Below, in pieces: positions 45,882 to 53,986 of a stretch of 64,000 bases of DNA (positions are counted from its first letter, which is position 1; every line of letters starts with the position of its first letter). Both the position numbers and the translations under genes were made by a program. The DNA lies in the NCBI RefSeq assembly GCF_009684755.1, contig NZ_BLBC01000003.1:52104-116103 (forward strand), written 5' to 3'. This stretch comes from Capnocytophaga felis. Lineage in GTDB: Bacteria > Bacteroidota > Bacteroidia > Flavobacteriales > Flavobacteriaceae. The notes below the pieces were generated by a model. That model saw nothing but the letters and a program-made list of their open reading frames with translations, did no database searches and was not told the origin of the DNA.

Positions 45882-46757
45882 ATGAGTGTATTAGTTAATA
45901 AGAATTCAAAGATAATTGTTCAGGGATTTACTGGTAGTGAAGGAACTTTTCACGCAGAACAAATGATTGAGTATGGCACAAATGTAGTTGGTGGCATCAC
46001 TCCGGGTAAAGGCGGTCAGCAACACTTGGGAAGACCTGTTTTCAATACGGTAAAAGAAGCCGTTACCAAAACCGGAGCCGATGTATCCATTATTTTCGTG
46101 CCGCCGGCTTTTGCTGCCGATGCCATTATGGAAGCTGCCGATGCGGGAATCAAAGTTATCATTACCATTACGGAAGGAATCCCCGTAGCAGATATGATTA
46201 AGGTAGCCAACTACATAAAAGGGAAAGATTGTCGCTTGGTAGGTCCTAACTGTCCGGGGGTAATCACTCCCGAAGAAGCCAAAGTAGGAATTATGCCGGG
46301 ATTCATCTTCAAAAAAGGAAAAGTAGGCATTGTTTCAAAATCGGGAACACTGACCTACGAAGCCGCTGACCAAATCGTACGTCAGGGATTGGGAATCAGT
46401 ACCGCTATTGGTATCGGAGGCGACCCGATTATTGGAACAACCACCAAAAAAGCCGTAGAGCTATTGATGGACGACCCTGAAACCGAATGTATCGTAATGA
46501 TTGGAGAAATCGGAGGGCAATTGGAACCCGAAGCAGCACGCTGGATTAAAGAAGGAGGAAATAAAAAGCCCGTCGTTGGTTTTATAGCCGGCGAAACAGC
46601 TCCGAAAGGACGCACAATGGGACACGCAGGAGCCATCGTAGGAGGTACTGACGACACCGCCGAAGCAAAGAAACGCATATTAAAAGAATGTGGCATTCAC
46701 GTAGTGGATTCTCCAGCAAAAATAGGTGAAAAAGTAGCCGAAGTTATCAAAACATAA
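45882..46757 (+). CDS. sucD: Succinyl-CoA synthetase alpha subunit
   Basis: The 291-residue protein has the CoA-binding Rossmann domain ([15 protein letters not shown], about 14-28), the conserved [20 protein letters not shown], and the active-site His in GHAGAIVGG (about 248-256). It converts succinyl-CoA to succinate with GTP/ATP formation. The beta subunit gene sucC is not adjacent; separation of the two is common in Flavobacteriaceae. It is followed by a terminator. Confidence 0.95.
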   Translation: MSVLVNKNSKIIVQGFTGSEGTFHAEQMIEYGTNVVGGITPGKGGQQHLGRPVFNTVKEAVTKTGADVSIIFVPPAFAADAIMEAADAGIKVIITITEGIPVADMIKVANYIKGKDCRLVGPNCPGVITPEEAKVGIMPGFIFKKGKVGIVSKSGTLTYEAADQIVRQGLGISTAIGIGGDPIIGTTTKKAVELLMDDPETECIVMIGEIGGQLEPEAARWIKEGGNKKPVVGFIAGETAPKGRTMGHAGAIVGGTDDTAEAKKRILKECGIHVVDSPAKIGEKVAEVIKT

Positions 46758-46775
46758 TTCTTTTTAAGTATGTAC

Positions 46776-46818
46776 AAAAGCAGAATTCAGTGTAAGGAAC
46801 TTCTGCTTTTATTTTTTT
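46776..46818 (+). terminator. Rho-independent terminator after sucD
   Basis: Stem AAAAGCAGAA / TTCTGCTTTT with a 15-nt loop, followed by ATTTTTTTG. It falls inside the overlong reading frame of the next gene, which argues for the later start of that gene. Confidence 0.75.
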
Positions 46819-46877
46819 GTTTCACAATTACTAAAAACTTTAAATTATACATAACAAATTACTTATTTATAACACAA

Positions 46878-47879
46878 ATGCAAACGAACGAAATACAATA
46901 TTATAACAATGTATTGGAATTAATGGGAAATACACCCTTAATTTCCTTAGAAAAAATTACAAAACACCTAAAAGGACACTATTTTGCCAAAGTGGAAGCC
47001 TTCAATCCGGGGCATTCAGCAAAAGACCGTATCGCACTTTATTTAATTGACGAAGCAGAACGCAGCGGAGAGCTAAAACCCGGCGGAACTATCGTCGAAA
47101 ATACCTCAGGCAATACAGGATTCAGCCTCGCGATGATTAGTGCTATCAGAGGTTATCGCTGTATTTTGGCAATCAGCGACAAATCATCGCAAGATAAAAT
47201 AGATATGCTCAGGGCACTGGGTGCGGAAGTACACGTCTGTCCGGCAAGCGTTCCGGCTGATGACCCTCGCTCCTATTACAAAACTGCCGAGCGTCTTCAC
47301 AAAGAAACACCCAACTCTATTTACATCAATCAGTATTTCAACGAGAAGAATATTGACGCCCACTACCACTCCACAGGAAAAGAGATTTGGGAACAAACCG
47401 CCGGCAAAGTAACGCACGTGATAGTTTGTAGCGGAACAGGCGGAACCATCTCAGGAATAGGACGCTATCTGAAAGAAAAGAACCCAAATGTAAAAGTTTT
47501 AGGAGTAGATGCCGAAGGTTCTGCCATAAAAAAATACCACGAAACCCGCGAGTTTGACCCGGCAGAGTTGCATTCTTACCAAGTAGAGGGATTGGGCAAA
47601 AATCTTATCCCTACCGCTACCGATTTCGATATTATTGACGAATTTGTTAAAGTAAACGACAAAGAAAGTGCTTTGGCAGCTCGCAAAATTACCACTGAAA
47701 CGGGAATTTTCTGCGGATATACCAGCGGTTCGGCATTTGTTGCAACAGAAAAATATGCTCAGAAGGGAACTTTTGATGAAAACAGCATAGTGGTAATTCT
47801 TTTCCCTGACCACGGTTCGCGTTATATGAGCAAAATTTACAGTGACAAATGGATGAAAGCACAAGGTTTTTTGGAATAA
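46878..47879 (+). CDS. capA: Cystathionine-beta-synthase-like PLP enzyme, probable cysteate synthase
   Basis: From ATG 46878 the protein has 333 residues. It is a fold-type II PLP enzyme with Lys49 in [11 protein letters not shown], the substrate loop TSGNTG (76-81) and the phosphate-binding [10 protein letters not shown]. It resembles cystathionine beta-synthase without CBS domains more than CysK. In Capnocytophaga ochracea the enzyme CapA, closely related to cystathionine beta-synthase, makes cysteate from O-phosphoserine and sulfite for capnine. The partner acyltransferase (CapB-like) lies 1.4 kb downstream, which favours that role here. Cysteine or cystathionine synthesis remains possible. 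The frame extends upstream to 46770 but overlaps a terminator, so that start is rejected. Confidence 0.75.
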   Translation: MQTNEIQYYNNVLELMGNTPLISLEKITKHLKGHYFAKVEAFNPGHSAKDRIALYLIDEAERSGELKPGGTIVENTSGNTGFSLAMISAIRGYRCILAISDKSSQDKIDMLRALGAEVHVCPASVPADDPRSYYKTAERLHKETPNSIYINQYFNEKNIDAHYHSTGKEIWEQTAGKVTHVIVCSGTGGTISGIGRYLKEKNPNVKVLGVDAEGSAIKKYHETREFDPAELHSYQVEGLGKNLIPTATDFDIIDEFVKVNDKESALAARKITTETGIFCGYTSGSAFVATEKYAQKGTFDENSIVVILFPDHGSRYMSKIYSDKWMKAQGFLE

Positions 47880-48029
47880 TCCTTATAACCGAATCGGGCT
47901 TTTAGCATATTTTCAAAAATAAGGAAATCACAAAGAGATTCTCATAAAATCTCTTTCAAAACAGATAAAAATCAATTCATAACAAAGCATTTTTATCAAT
48001 ATATTTTCTATTGAAAAATAAAATCAATA

Positions 48030-48211
48030 AATTTCTAAACAGAAATTGGTTGTCAGCAAACAAGAACAATGAATTTCTGTTTAGAAATTGACTAAAAAGA
48101 AAGCAAAACACCGAATTTCTGTTTAGAAATTTGCCATCAACAAACAGGAACAATAAATTTCTGTTTAGAAATTGATAAAAATAATAAGCTGTCAATTTCT
48201 GTTTGAAAACG
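48030..48211. repeat. 42-bp palindromic tandem array
   Basis: The 18-bp palindrome AATTTCTGTTTAGAAATT (7-bp arms, 4-nt loop) starts at 48072, 48114 and 48156, and with an inverted loop (AAAC) at 48030. Spacing is exactly 42 bp with 24-bp spacers; a diverged fifth copy starts at 48194. Spacers 1 and 3 are similar to each other, so this is not a CRISPR array. The array fills the gap before the DUF6261 gene; the part from 47880 holds only a weak hairpin (47932-47956). Confidence 0.9.
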
Positions 48212-48237
48212 TAACACTAACATTAAATTATACCATT

Positions 48238-48936
48238 ATGAAAAAAGTAATTACATCTGCTCGTGTTACCGAACTTGGCGATATTGCCAACCGATTGTCA
48301 GAGCTTTACAAAAAAACAACCGCCTTACAAGATGACAATTTCCTTTCCACCCACTTTTCCGAACTGGAAAAGCAAGGCAAAGCCATTACTGCTGCCGTAA
48401 AACGCGATAGTGTGCTTTCAAAATTGAAAGAAATTGATTCACGACGTGATGATGCCGTTCGGGTACTCTCAAAACTGCTTACGGGATATGAAAACATTCC
48501 CGAACAAACGCTCAAACCGCACGGAGAGAGGCTTGCTGCGATTTTCAAAAAGTATGGTGTAGGAATCACGGACGAAAATTATTCGAGCGAATCGAACCTC
48601 ATTGAATCATTATTGGCAGATTTTGCAACGGAAGAAGCAGTTGCCTCCGTGTCAGCCCTTGCGGGCGTTTCGCAAGCTCTCGATAACCTGAGAAAGGAGC
48701 AAAATGTGTTTGCCGAAGCCCGTGCCGAGTACGAAAAAGCACGCTCCGAGTGGGAAAATCAGCCCTCGGCAACTTCTCTGCGTAAACCATTGCTGGAAAT
48801 TGTCAATAAAAAGATTATCCCCTACCTGATTGCGATGCAAATTGCGGACAATTCCAAATACGGGAGTTTTATTTCGGCTGCTTCAAAAATCATCGAGAGT
48901 GTCAATGACGTAATACGAGGAAGAAGCAAGAAATAA
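48238..48936 (+). CDS. DUF6261-family protein
   Basis: From ATG 48238 (MKKVITSARVTELG) the protein has 232 residues and is almost wholly helical, with no signal peptide or membrane segment. It matches the Bacteroidota-restricted DUF6261 family, which has no known function. The frame extends back to 48172 into the palindromic array, so the later start is used. It lies between the proposed capA and capB but is probably not enzymatic. Confidence 0.75.
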   Translation: MKKVITSARVTELGDIANRLSELYKKTTALQDDNFLSTHFSELEKQGKAITAAVKRDSVLSKLKEIDSRRDDAVRVLSKLLTGYENIPEQTLKPHGERLAAIFKKYGVGITDENYSSESNLIESLLADFATEEAVASVSALAGVSQALDNLRKEQNVFAEARAEYEKARSEWENQPSATSLRKPLLEIVNKKIIPYLIAMQIADNSKYGSFISAASKIIESVNDVIRGRSKK

Positions 48937-48938
48937 CA

Positions 48939-49091
48939 GCAGGCAATCCGGCAAAAATCATAACGGAAATAACGTTTGACTACATTGCGGAACGTACTTT
49001 GCGTAAAGGTATTTTTCCTAAAGGGTGGCTTGTGCATAAAAGTGAAAACGATGACGATGGAAATACGCTAAAACATTGTAATCAAACATAA
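48939..49091 (+). pseudogene. Coding-like remnant without a start codon
   Basis: Codons from 48939 to the TAA at 49089-49091 stay open and read TAGNPAKIITEITFDYIAER then TLRKGIFPKGWLVHKSENDD and so on, about 50 codons with a natural amino-acid mix and no ATG. It lies directly after the DUF6261 stop in another frame. It may be the 3' end of a lost gene, or chance. From about 49092 to 49205 nothing is recognised. Confidence 0.3.
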
Positions 49092-49205
49092 AGGATTCGG
49101 AGTTTTTGGCACGGTTCATTGAGTTAGCGGACAGAAATTACAATATTTGCTCTTCCACCGATGAATTTTGAGCCGAGCAATCCTGAAAAATCCAAAAAAT
49201 GCACG

Positions 49206-49213
49206 TATCTTTG
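49206..49213 (+). promoter_or_regulatory. -7 promoter element of the CapB-like gene
   Basis: TATCTTTG, 42 bp before the start codon at 49255. A GGAG ribosome-site-like stretch follows at about 49226-49229. Confidence 0.5.
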
Positions 49214-49254
49214 TGCCTCAAAAAAGGAGTTATTATTAAAGAAACAAAATAAAG

Positions 49255-50517
49255 ATGAAAGATTTATTTGACAGAATAAAAAACGACAAAGGAAATATCG
49301 GACGTTGGGCTTCACACGCCGAAGGATACTATGTTTTCCCAAAATTGGAAGGCGAATTGGGACCCAGAATGCAATTTCAGGGGAAAGAAATCCTCAATTG
49401 GAGCATTAACGACTATCTGGGGTTAGCAAATCACCCCGAAATCCGTAAAGTAGATGCCGAAGCAGCAGCCGAATACGGAGCCGCCTACCCAATGGGAGCA
49501 AGAATGATGAGTGGACACACCTCAATGCACGAGGAGTTAGAAAGAAATCTGGCGGAATTTACTCACAAAGAAGCCGCCTACCTGCTTAACTTCGGATATC
49601 AGGGAATGGTTTCTATCATCGATGCGTTGGTAACCAAAAATGACGTGATTGTTTACGATGTGGACTCGCACGGTTGTATTATTGACGGGGTGCGTTTGCA
49701 TTTCGGTAAGCGTTTTACCTATAAGCACAACGATGTGGAGAGTTTTGCCAAAAACATTGAACGAGCTAAAAAATTGGCGGATACCACAGGCGGAGGTATT
49801 TTAGTAATTACCGAAGGGGTCTTCGGAATGCGAGGACAACAAGGTAAACTCAAAGAAATTCTTTCATATAAAGAAAAGTACGGTTTCCGTATTTTGGTGG
49901 ACGATGCTCACGGCTTCGGAACGCTCGGAAAAACAGGAGCCGGAGCCGGTGAAGAACAAGGTGTTCAAGACCAAATCGACTTGTATTTCTCTACTTTTGC
50001 CAAATCAATGGCAGGAATTGGGGCATTTGTTTCGGGAGATAAAGAAATCATTGACTACTTGAAGTACAATTTGCGTTCGCAGATGTTCGCCAAATCCCTA
50101 CCGATGATTTACGTAAAAGGAGCTTTAAAACGTTTGGAGATGCTTCGCACGATGCCCGAACTGAAACAGAAACTATGGGACAATGTAAATGCTCTGCAAA
50201 ACGGACTCAAATCACGCGGATTCAACATTGGTGATACCAACACTTGCGTAACGCCTGTTTTCTTGGAAGGAAGCATTCCGGAGGCGATGGCAATGGTAAA
50301 TGATTTGCGTGAGAATTATCGTATTTTCCTATCTATTGTGGTGTATCCGGTAATTCCGAAGGGAATGATTCTACTGAGAATGATTCCGACCGCTTCTCAC
50401 ACAATGAAAGACATTGAAGAGACACTCAATGCCTTTTCGGCTATTCGCGAGAAATTAGAAAGCGGTGTCTATCGCAAACAAAACGAAGCACTTGCCCAAG
50501 AAATGGGACATATGTAA
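49255..50517 (+). CDS. capB: Alpha-oxoamine synthase, probable cysteate-C-fatty acyltransferase (capnine synthesis)
   Basis: The 420-residue fold-type I PLP enzyme has the alpha-oxoamine synthase features: GARMMSGHTSMHEELE (81-96), the PLP-stacking His139 in DSHGCIIDG, VDDAHGFGTLG (215-225) and the PLP Lys250 in FSTFAKSMAG. The long form with the RGQQGKLKE loop resembles serine palmitoyltransferases. Flavobacterium johnsoniae and Capnocytophaga use such an enzyme to join cysteate with a 13-methylmyristoyl donor, forming the sulfonolipid capnine needed for efficient gliding. With GldI and a CapA-like enzyme in the window that role is the most likely. Serine palmitoyltransferase is the main alternative. 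Confidence 0.82.
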   Translation: MKDLFDRIKNDKGNIGRWASHAEGYYVFPKLEGELGPRMQFQGKEILNWSINDYLGLANHPEIRKVDAEAAAEYGAAYPMGARMMSGHTSMHEELERNLAEFTHKEAAYLLNFGYQGMVSIIDALVTKNDVIVYDVDSHGCIIDGVRLHFGKRFTYKHNDVESFAKNIERAKKLADTTGGGILVITEGVFGMRGQQGKLKEILSYKEKYGFRILVDDAHGFGTLGKTGAGAGEEQGVQDQIDLYFSTFAKSMAGIGAFVSGDKEIIDYLKYNLRSQMFAKSLPMIYVKGALKRLEMLRTMPELKQKLWDNVNALQNGLKSRGFNIGDTNTCVTPVFLEGSIPEAMAMVNDLRENYRIFLSIVVYPVIPKGMILLRMIPTASHTMKDIEETLNAFSAIREKLESGVYRKQNEALAQEMGHM

Positions 50518-50550
50518 CGAATTGTACGTAACAACAAATATAATGGTAAT

Positions 50551-50579
50551 GTAAGGGGCGAATTGCGGTTCGCCCTTAC
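50551..50579. terminator. Hairpin after the CapB-like gene
   Basis: Stem GTAAGGGGCGAA / TTCGCCCTTAC with a one-base bulge. The sequence resembles a dispersed hairpin often seen between Bacteroidota genes and probably acts as a terminator. Confidence 0.6.
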
Positions 50580-50609
50580 TAATTGTTAAAATATCTTCAC
50601 AGAAAACGA

Positions 50610-51317
50610 ATGCTTGTAATCATTCCCACATATAACGAGATTGAAAATATTGAAGCCATCATCAGGGCGGTTTTTGAGCAATCCGAAAGGTTTCATATTT
50701 TGGTGGTTGATGACAATTCTCCTGACGGAACTTCCGAAAAAGTGCGGGAACTTCAAACTTTCTTTCCCGAAAGGCTTTTCTTAGAAGTCCGAACAGAGAA
50801 AAAAGGCTTGGGAACGGCTTATATTCACGGATTTCAGTGGGCTTTACAGCATAATTACGAATATATTTTTGAAATGGATGCCGATTTCTCGCACAATCCT
50901 GCCGATTTGCTGCGTTTATATGAGGAATGTGCCAAAAACGGAAGTGATATGGCTATCGGTTCGCGGTATATACGAGGAGTTAATGTTGTAAATTGGCCTC
51001 TTTCACGTATTTTGCTTTCGTACGGAGCGTCTTTGTACGTAAAAATCATCACAGGAATGAAAATTCACGACCCCACCGCCGGTTTTATCTGCTATTCCCG
51101 AAAAGTAATTGAAGCCATTGAACTTGACAAAGTTGAATTCGTGGGGTATGCTTTCCAAATCGAGATGAAATACAAAGCTTATCTTAAAAACTTTAAAATC
51201 ACGGAAGTCCCCATCATTTTCACCGACAGAGCAAAAGGAAAATCCAAAATGAACGGAAGCATCATCAAAGAAGCCATTTGGGGAGTGATTGCTATGAAAT
51301 TACGAAATATTTTTTAA
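50610..51317 (+). CDS. Polyprenol-phosphate mannosyltransferase-like GT2 glycosyltransferase
   Basis: From ATG 50610 the protein has 235 residues with the Dpm1-type GT-A domain: VIIPTYNEIENIE (about 3-15), VVDDNSPDGT, EMDADFSHNP (catalytic-type DxD region), GSRYIRG and the C-terminal GKSKMNGSIIKEA. It should transfer mannose or a similar sugar to a polyprenyl phosphate for later use in periplasmic or surface glycosylation. The reading frame extends to a TTG at 50583, which is less likely. It is followed by lipid genes on the same strand. Confidence 0.9.
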   Translation: MLVIIPTYNEIENIEAIIRAVFEQSERFHILVVDDNSPDGTSEKVRELQTFFPERLFLEVRTEKKGLGTAYIHGFQWALQHNYEYIFEMDADFSHNPADLLRLYEECAKNGSDMAIGSRYIRGVNVVNWPLSRILLSYGASLYVKIITGMKIHDPTAGFICYSRKVIEAIELDKVEFVGYAFQIEMKYKAYLKNFKITEVPIIFTDRAKGKSKMNGSIIKEAIWGVIAMKLRNIF

Positions 51318-51322
51318 CTTTG
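51315..51322 (+). promoter_or_regulatory. -7 promoter element of dgkA
   Basis: TAACTTTG overlapping the stop of the preceding gene, with TTG at 51289-51291 (23 bp apart) as a possible -33 element. Confidence 0.45.
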
Positions 51323-51344
51323 CCCTCCACTTTTCCATATAAAG

Positions 51345-51704
51345 ATGATTGAATTTATCAAAGGCAGAATCAGGAGTTTGTATTACGTGTTAGTAGGAGT
51401 TTGGTATTTAATCCGTAAGGAACCGCCAATTCTTGTGCATACCTGCGTTACCTTACTTCTCTTTTTCTTGGGATTTTATTTTGATATTTCAAGCACTGAA
51501 TGGATGATTCAGATTTTGGTTTGTGGTATTGTTTTAACTGTTGAAAGCCTTAACACTGCCATTGAAAAAATTTGTGATTTTATTCATCCTGAACATCATA
51601 AAACGATAGGAACCATTAAAGACATTTCGGCAGGAGCTGTGGGCTTTGCCGTAGGTGCGGCAACTATTGTTTTGGGAGTAATTTACTATCCTTATTTCTT
51701 TTAA
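51345..51704 (+). CDS. dgkA: Diacylglycerol/undecaprenol kinase family protein
   Basis: The 119-residue membrane protein has three hydrophobic helices and the DgkA signature ESLNTAIEKICDFI with HKTIGTIKDISAGAV (about 65-105), containing the catalytic Glu and Asp. It phosphorylates diacylglycerol or undecaprenol to recycle membrane lipids. It sits 27 bp after the glycosyltransferase gene and 9 bp before the acyltransferase gene. Confidence 0.92.
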   Translation: MIEFIKGRIRSLYYVLVGVWYLIRKEPPILVHTCVTLLLFFLGFYFDISSTEWMIQILVCGIVLTVESLNTAIEKICDFIHPEHHKTIGTIKDISAGAVGFAVGAATIVLGVIYYPYFF

Positions 51705-51713
51705 AAAGAAGCT

Positions 51714-52280
51714 ATGAAAAAAATAATCGGAACATTAGGATTAAAACTATTGAGATGGAAAGTAGTTTTGGAAGGAGATACTAACGACCTGAATCGTTGT
51801 GTATTGGTAGTAGCTCCGCACACTTGCAATTTTGAATACCTGCTGGGGAATTTGGTTTATTGGAAATTTCAAAAGCCATTAAAAGTCATCATTAAAGACG
51901 CTCACACAAAGGCGTGGTATGGGTTCATCGTTAAATGGTTAGGCGGAATAGGCATCAATCGCTCACAAAGAAATAATTTGGTAAACTTTGTAACCGATTT
52001 ATTCAAGAAAGATGATTTTAGCTTGGTAATAACTCCCGAAGGGACGCGCTCGTGGGTGGCAAAATGGAAGCTGGGCTTTTATCATATCGCTCTGAATGCT
52101 AAAGTTCCGTTGGTGTTAGCTACCGCCGATTTTAAAACCAAAAAAATATATATAGGAAAGAAAATCAGTGTGCAAGATTTGGAAACACGTTCCTTTGAAA
52201 GTATTATGGACGAATTGGAAACATACTACAAAGGCATCACTCCAAGGCATCCTGAAAAATGGAATCCCAAAATTTATTAG
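51714..52280 (+). CDS. PlsC-like lysophospholipid acyltransferase with HX4E motif
   Basis: The 188-residue protein has the acyltransferase block pattern: motif I APHTCNFEYLLG (about 35-46), an IGINRSQRN block, and TPEGTRSWV (about 109-117) for phosphate binding. Motif I reads HX4E where the family normally has catalytic HX4D. The short bacterial form has no obvious membrane anchor. It should acylate a lysophospholipid or a related amine or glycan lipid; the lipid gene context agrees. Confidence 0.8.
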   Translation: MKKIIGTLGLKLLRWKVVLEGDTNDLNRCVLVVAPHTCNFEYLLGNLVYWKFQKPLKVIIKDAHTKAWYGFIVKWLGGIGINRSQRNNLVNFVTDLFKKDDFSLVITPEGTRSWVAKWKLGFYHIALNAKVPLVLATADFKTKKIYIGKKISVQDLETRSFESIMDELETYYKGITPRHPEKWNPKIY

Positions 52281-52288
52281 CCAATTAA

Positions 52289-52318
52289 TTGCTTTTTTAA
52301 AAATTTATTGTACATTTG
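52289..52318 (+). promoter_or_regulatory. Promoter of the leader/ncRNA unit
   Basis: TTG at 52289-52291 and TACATTTG at 52311-52318, 19 bp apart. It begins just after the acyltransferase stop codon. Confidence 0.65.
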
Positions 52319-52324
52319 CCCCGA

Positions 52325-52510
52325 TTTCAAAGAAATTTTTGTTTAACAAAATTAAAAACACGAAGTAAAATGCTAAATTTCAATCAAAATACCTCCGCTT
52401 ATTTGCCATTCTCAGTGGCACGGCTTCGTGTTGTTGCATATTCTTAGAAAAATAGTATAAATGAAATATCCAAAACCCGAAGTCAGCAGATTTTCGGGTT
52501 TTATTTTGTT
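52325..52510 (+). ncRNA. Candidate small RNA or attenuating leader upstream of the RNA-repair island
   Basis: Between a good promoter and a strong terminator lies a ~185-nt transcript with pairing potential (ACACGAAG near 52357 with CTTCGTGT near 52423; inner hairpin TGCCA/TGGCA). It also contains a 25-codon open frame from ATG 52371 to TAG 52448 (MLNFNQNTSAYLPFSVARLR and five more residues), a possible leader peptide. The terminator starts about 24 nt after that stop, the layout of an attenuator. It could equally be a free-standing sRNA. The rest of the gap to 52612 has no clear second promoter. Confidence 0.4.
52472..52502 (+). terminator. Terminator of the leader/ncRNA unit
   Basis: Stem AAAACCCGAA / TTCGGGTTTT with an 11-nt loop, followed by a T-rich stretch. 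It is 111 bp upstream of the first gene of the RNA-repair island. Confidence 0.8.
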
Positions 52511-52612
52511 TATGACACTTCTCTTTTTTATCCGAATTGGGATAAATTATCCTTAGTAAACAAAATTCCCTGAACATCTTTTTAAAATCATTTGATAATC
52601 AAAAAGTAAGTA

Positions 52613-53377
52613 ATGGGAAATTCATTTATGGAAAATTCTCGATTGAGAAGCCTACGAACACGAAAACGATTAGTGAGAAAGGCTTTCGAGAAATATGTTC
52701 GCCAGCAAAATAAATTATGGAGAAAACTTTGGAATCAAAAGCGAAACATTCCTTTGGTACCTCTGCCTGAACCTTATCAAAAGGGTTTTGTTCGTTTTTT
52801 TGTGCTTCGGGACGATATTGCTCGGAGTAAAAGTGCCGATTTTTTCAACCAAATTTTAGATAAAATCAATACGTATCAATATTCCGACAATCGTAAATTC
52901 TTGAAAAAGAAACGAAAACGAGGCAAAAAAATACAAGTTCCACGCGAACAAAAGTTGCGTAAAATCATCGAATGGCAATTCCCAAAATATAAAAAGTTGG
53001 AATTCAACTATAAGGAGCAAATGTATTTTGTGAAAACTGAAGAATACAATCCACATCGAAAAGTTTTTGAAACTTATTATGAATTTTGCGACCCTTGGCG
53101 ATTTGTGTTGCGTGTAAAACCTTATATGATAACGCATTATCGTCCATTGGACTTGGATTTGGAGCGAGAACTTGCACAATTGGATAAACTTCTGGACAAT
53201 CATAAAGTTCGTGGAATTATACAAAAGAAAATAGTTGGCAGAAACTACGGCTGGAAAGATGTTGAGAAGAAAAAAGGCAAAGAAAAATACAAATACAACG
53301 ACTTAAGAAACAATAATTTATCAAAAATGAGACTTTCCGCTACCGAAATAGCCTCTATTTTTGAAGAAACTTTTTAA
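52613..53377 (+). CDS. Uncharacterised basic protein, first gene of the RNA-repair island
   Basis: The 254-residue protein is not recognised. It is very rich in Lys, Arg and aromatic residues, with an N-terminal basic helix region (LRSLRTRKRLVRKAFEKYVR), a KKKRKRGKKIQVPREQKLRK patch near residue 100, and no signal peptide or membrane helix. The composition suggests nucleic acid or ribosome binding. A second Met at residue 6 (MENSRLRS) could be the start. The next gene begins 12 bp later, so it is very likely cotranscribed with the zinc-ribbon and PrfH genes. Confidence 0.75.
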   Translation: MGNSFMENSRLRSLRTRKRLVRKAFEKYVRQQNKLWRKLWNQKRNIPLVPLPEPYQKGFVRFFVLRDDIARSKSADFFNQILDKINTYQYSDNRKFLKKKRKRGKKIQVPREQKLRKIIEWQFPKYKKLEFNYKEQMYFVKTEEYNPHRKVFETYYEFCDPWRFVLRVKPYMITHYRPLDLDLERELAQLDKLLDNHKVRGIIQKKIVGRNYGWKDVEKKKGKEKYKYNDLRNNNLSKMRLSATEIASIFEETF

Positions 53378-53389
53378 AAGAAATTGAAA

Positions 53390-53986
53390 ATGAAAAAGAT
53401 ATATAAAGAAAAATACACTCATCTTTGGGAAAACAGCACTTGGGTGATTTGCCCTGATTGTCAGCAAAATGCTATTATTCACTATACGGGGGATTTTTTT
53501 TCAAATCACTCCATTTTGAAGTGTAATCACTGTGGTTTGGTCAAAAAAAGTGGTGATTTATTGATTTTTAACCTCATTATTAAGCTCAATTGTCCGTTTT
53601 GTGGAAATTCTATTGAAATAAAACAAGCAAATGTGAAAGAAAAACAATCTTTAATCAATATCAAATGCCGAAAATGTGATAATTTACTCTCCGTAAAGCC
53701 TCGTTATCAACCCAATTATTCAACACTTTATGCAGACAAAGTAAACGGACTGATGTGCGATAATACTTTCGGTCTGCCCTATTTCTTTCAGGAAAATGTT
53801 CGCGGGAATTTGTTTTGGGCGAAGAATGATAAACATTTGTTGGAAATAGAAAATTACATCAGTTCGGATTTGCGTCCTCGAAAAGGAATGACAATGGTAG
53901 CAAAACTCCCAACTTTTATTAAAATCAAGAAAAACAAAGAAATTGTACTTAAAATCTTAGAAAAATGGAAAAAATCATACAAATAA
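53390..53986 (+). CDS. Uncharacterised protein with two zinc-ribbon-like cysteine clusters
   Basis: From ATG 53390 the protein has 198 residues. It has two four-cysteine sets, C21/C24/C45/C48 and C68/C71/C93/C96, each made of two CxxC or CxxC-like pairs, as in zinc ribbons. The C-terminal half (about 105-198) is unrecognised and ends in a basic Lys-rich helix. The prfH start lies inside its 3' end (22-bp overlap), so the two products are translationally coupled and probably work together. The longer frame starts at TTG and is not preferred. Confidence 0.78.
   Translation: MKKIYKEKYTHLWENSTWVICPDCQQNAIIHYTGDFFSNHSILKCNHCGLVKKSGDLLIFNLIIKLNCPFCGNSIEIKQANVKEKQSLINIKCRKCDNLLSVKPRYQPNYSTLYADKVNGLMCDNTFGLPYFFQENVRGNLFWAKNDKHLLEIENYISSDLRPRKGMTMVAKLPTFIKIKKNKEIVLKILEKWKKSYK

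Noticed and set aside
46770-46877. Upstream extension of the cystathionine-beta-synthase-like gene
   Set aside because: It overlaps the sucD terminator and encodes a segment unlike the family N-terminus; ATG 46878 is preferred.
48030-48211. CRISPR-like array (18-bp palindromic repeats with 24-bp spacers)
   Set aside because: Spacers are partly similar to each other, repeats are too short, and no cas genes are in the window.
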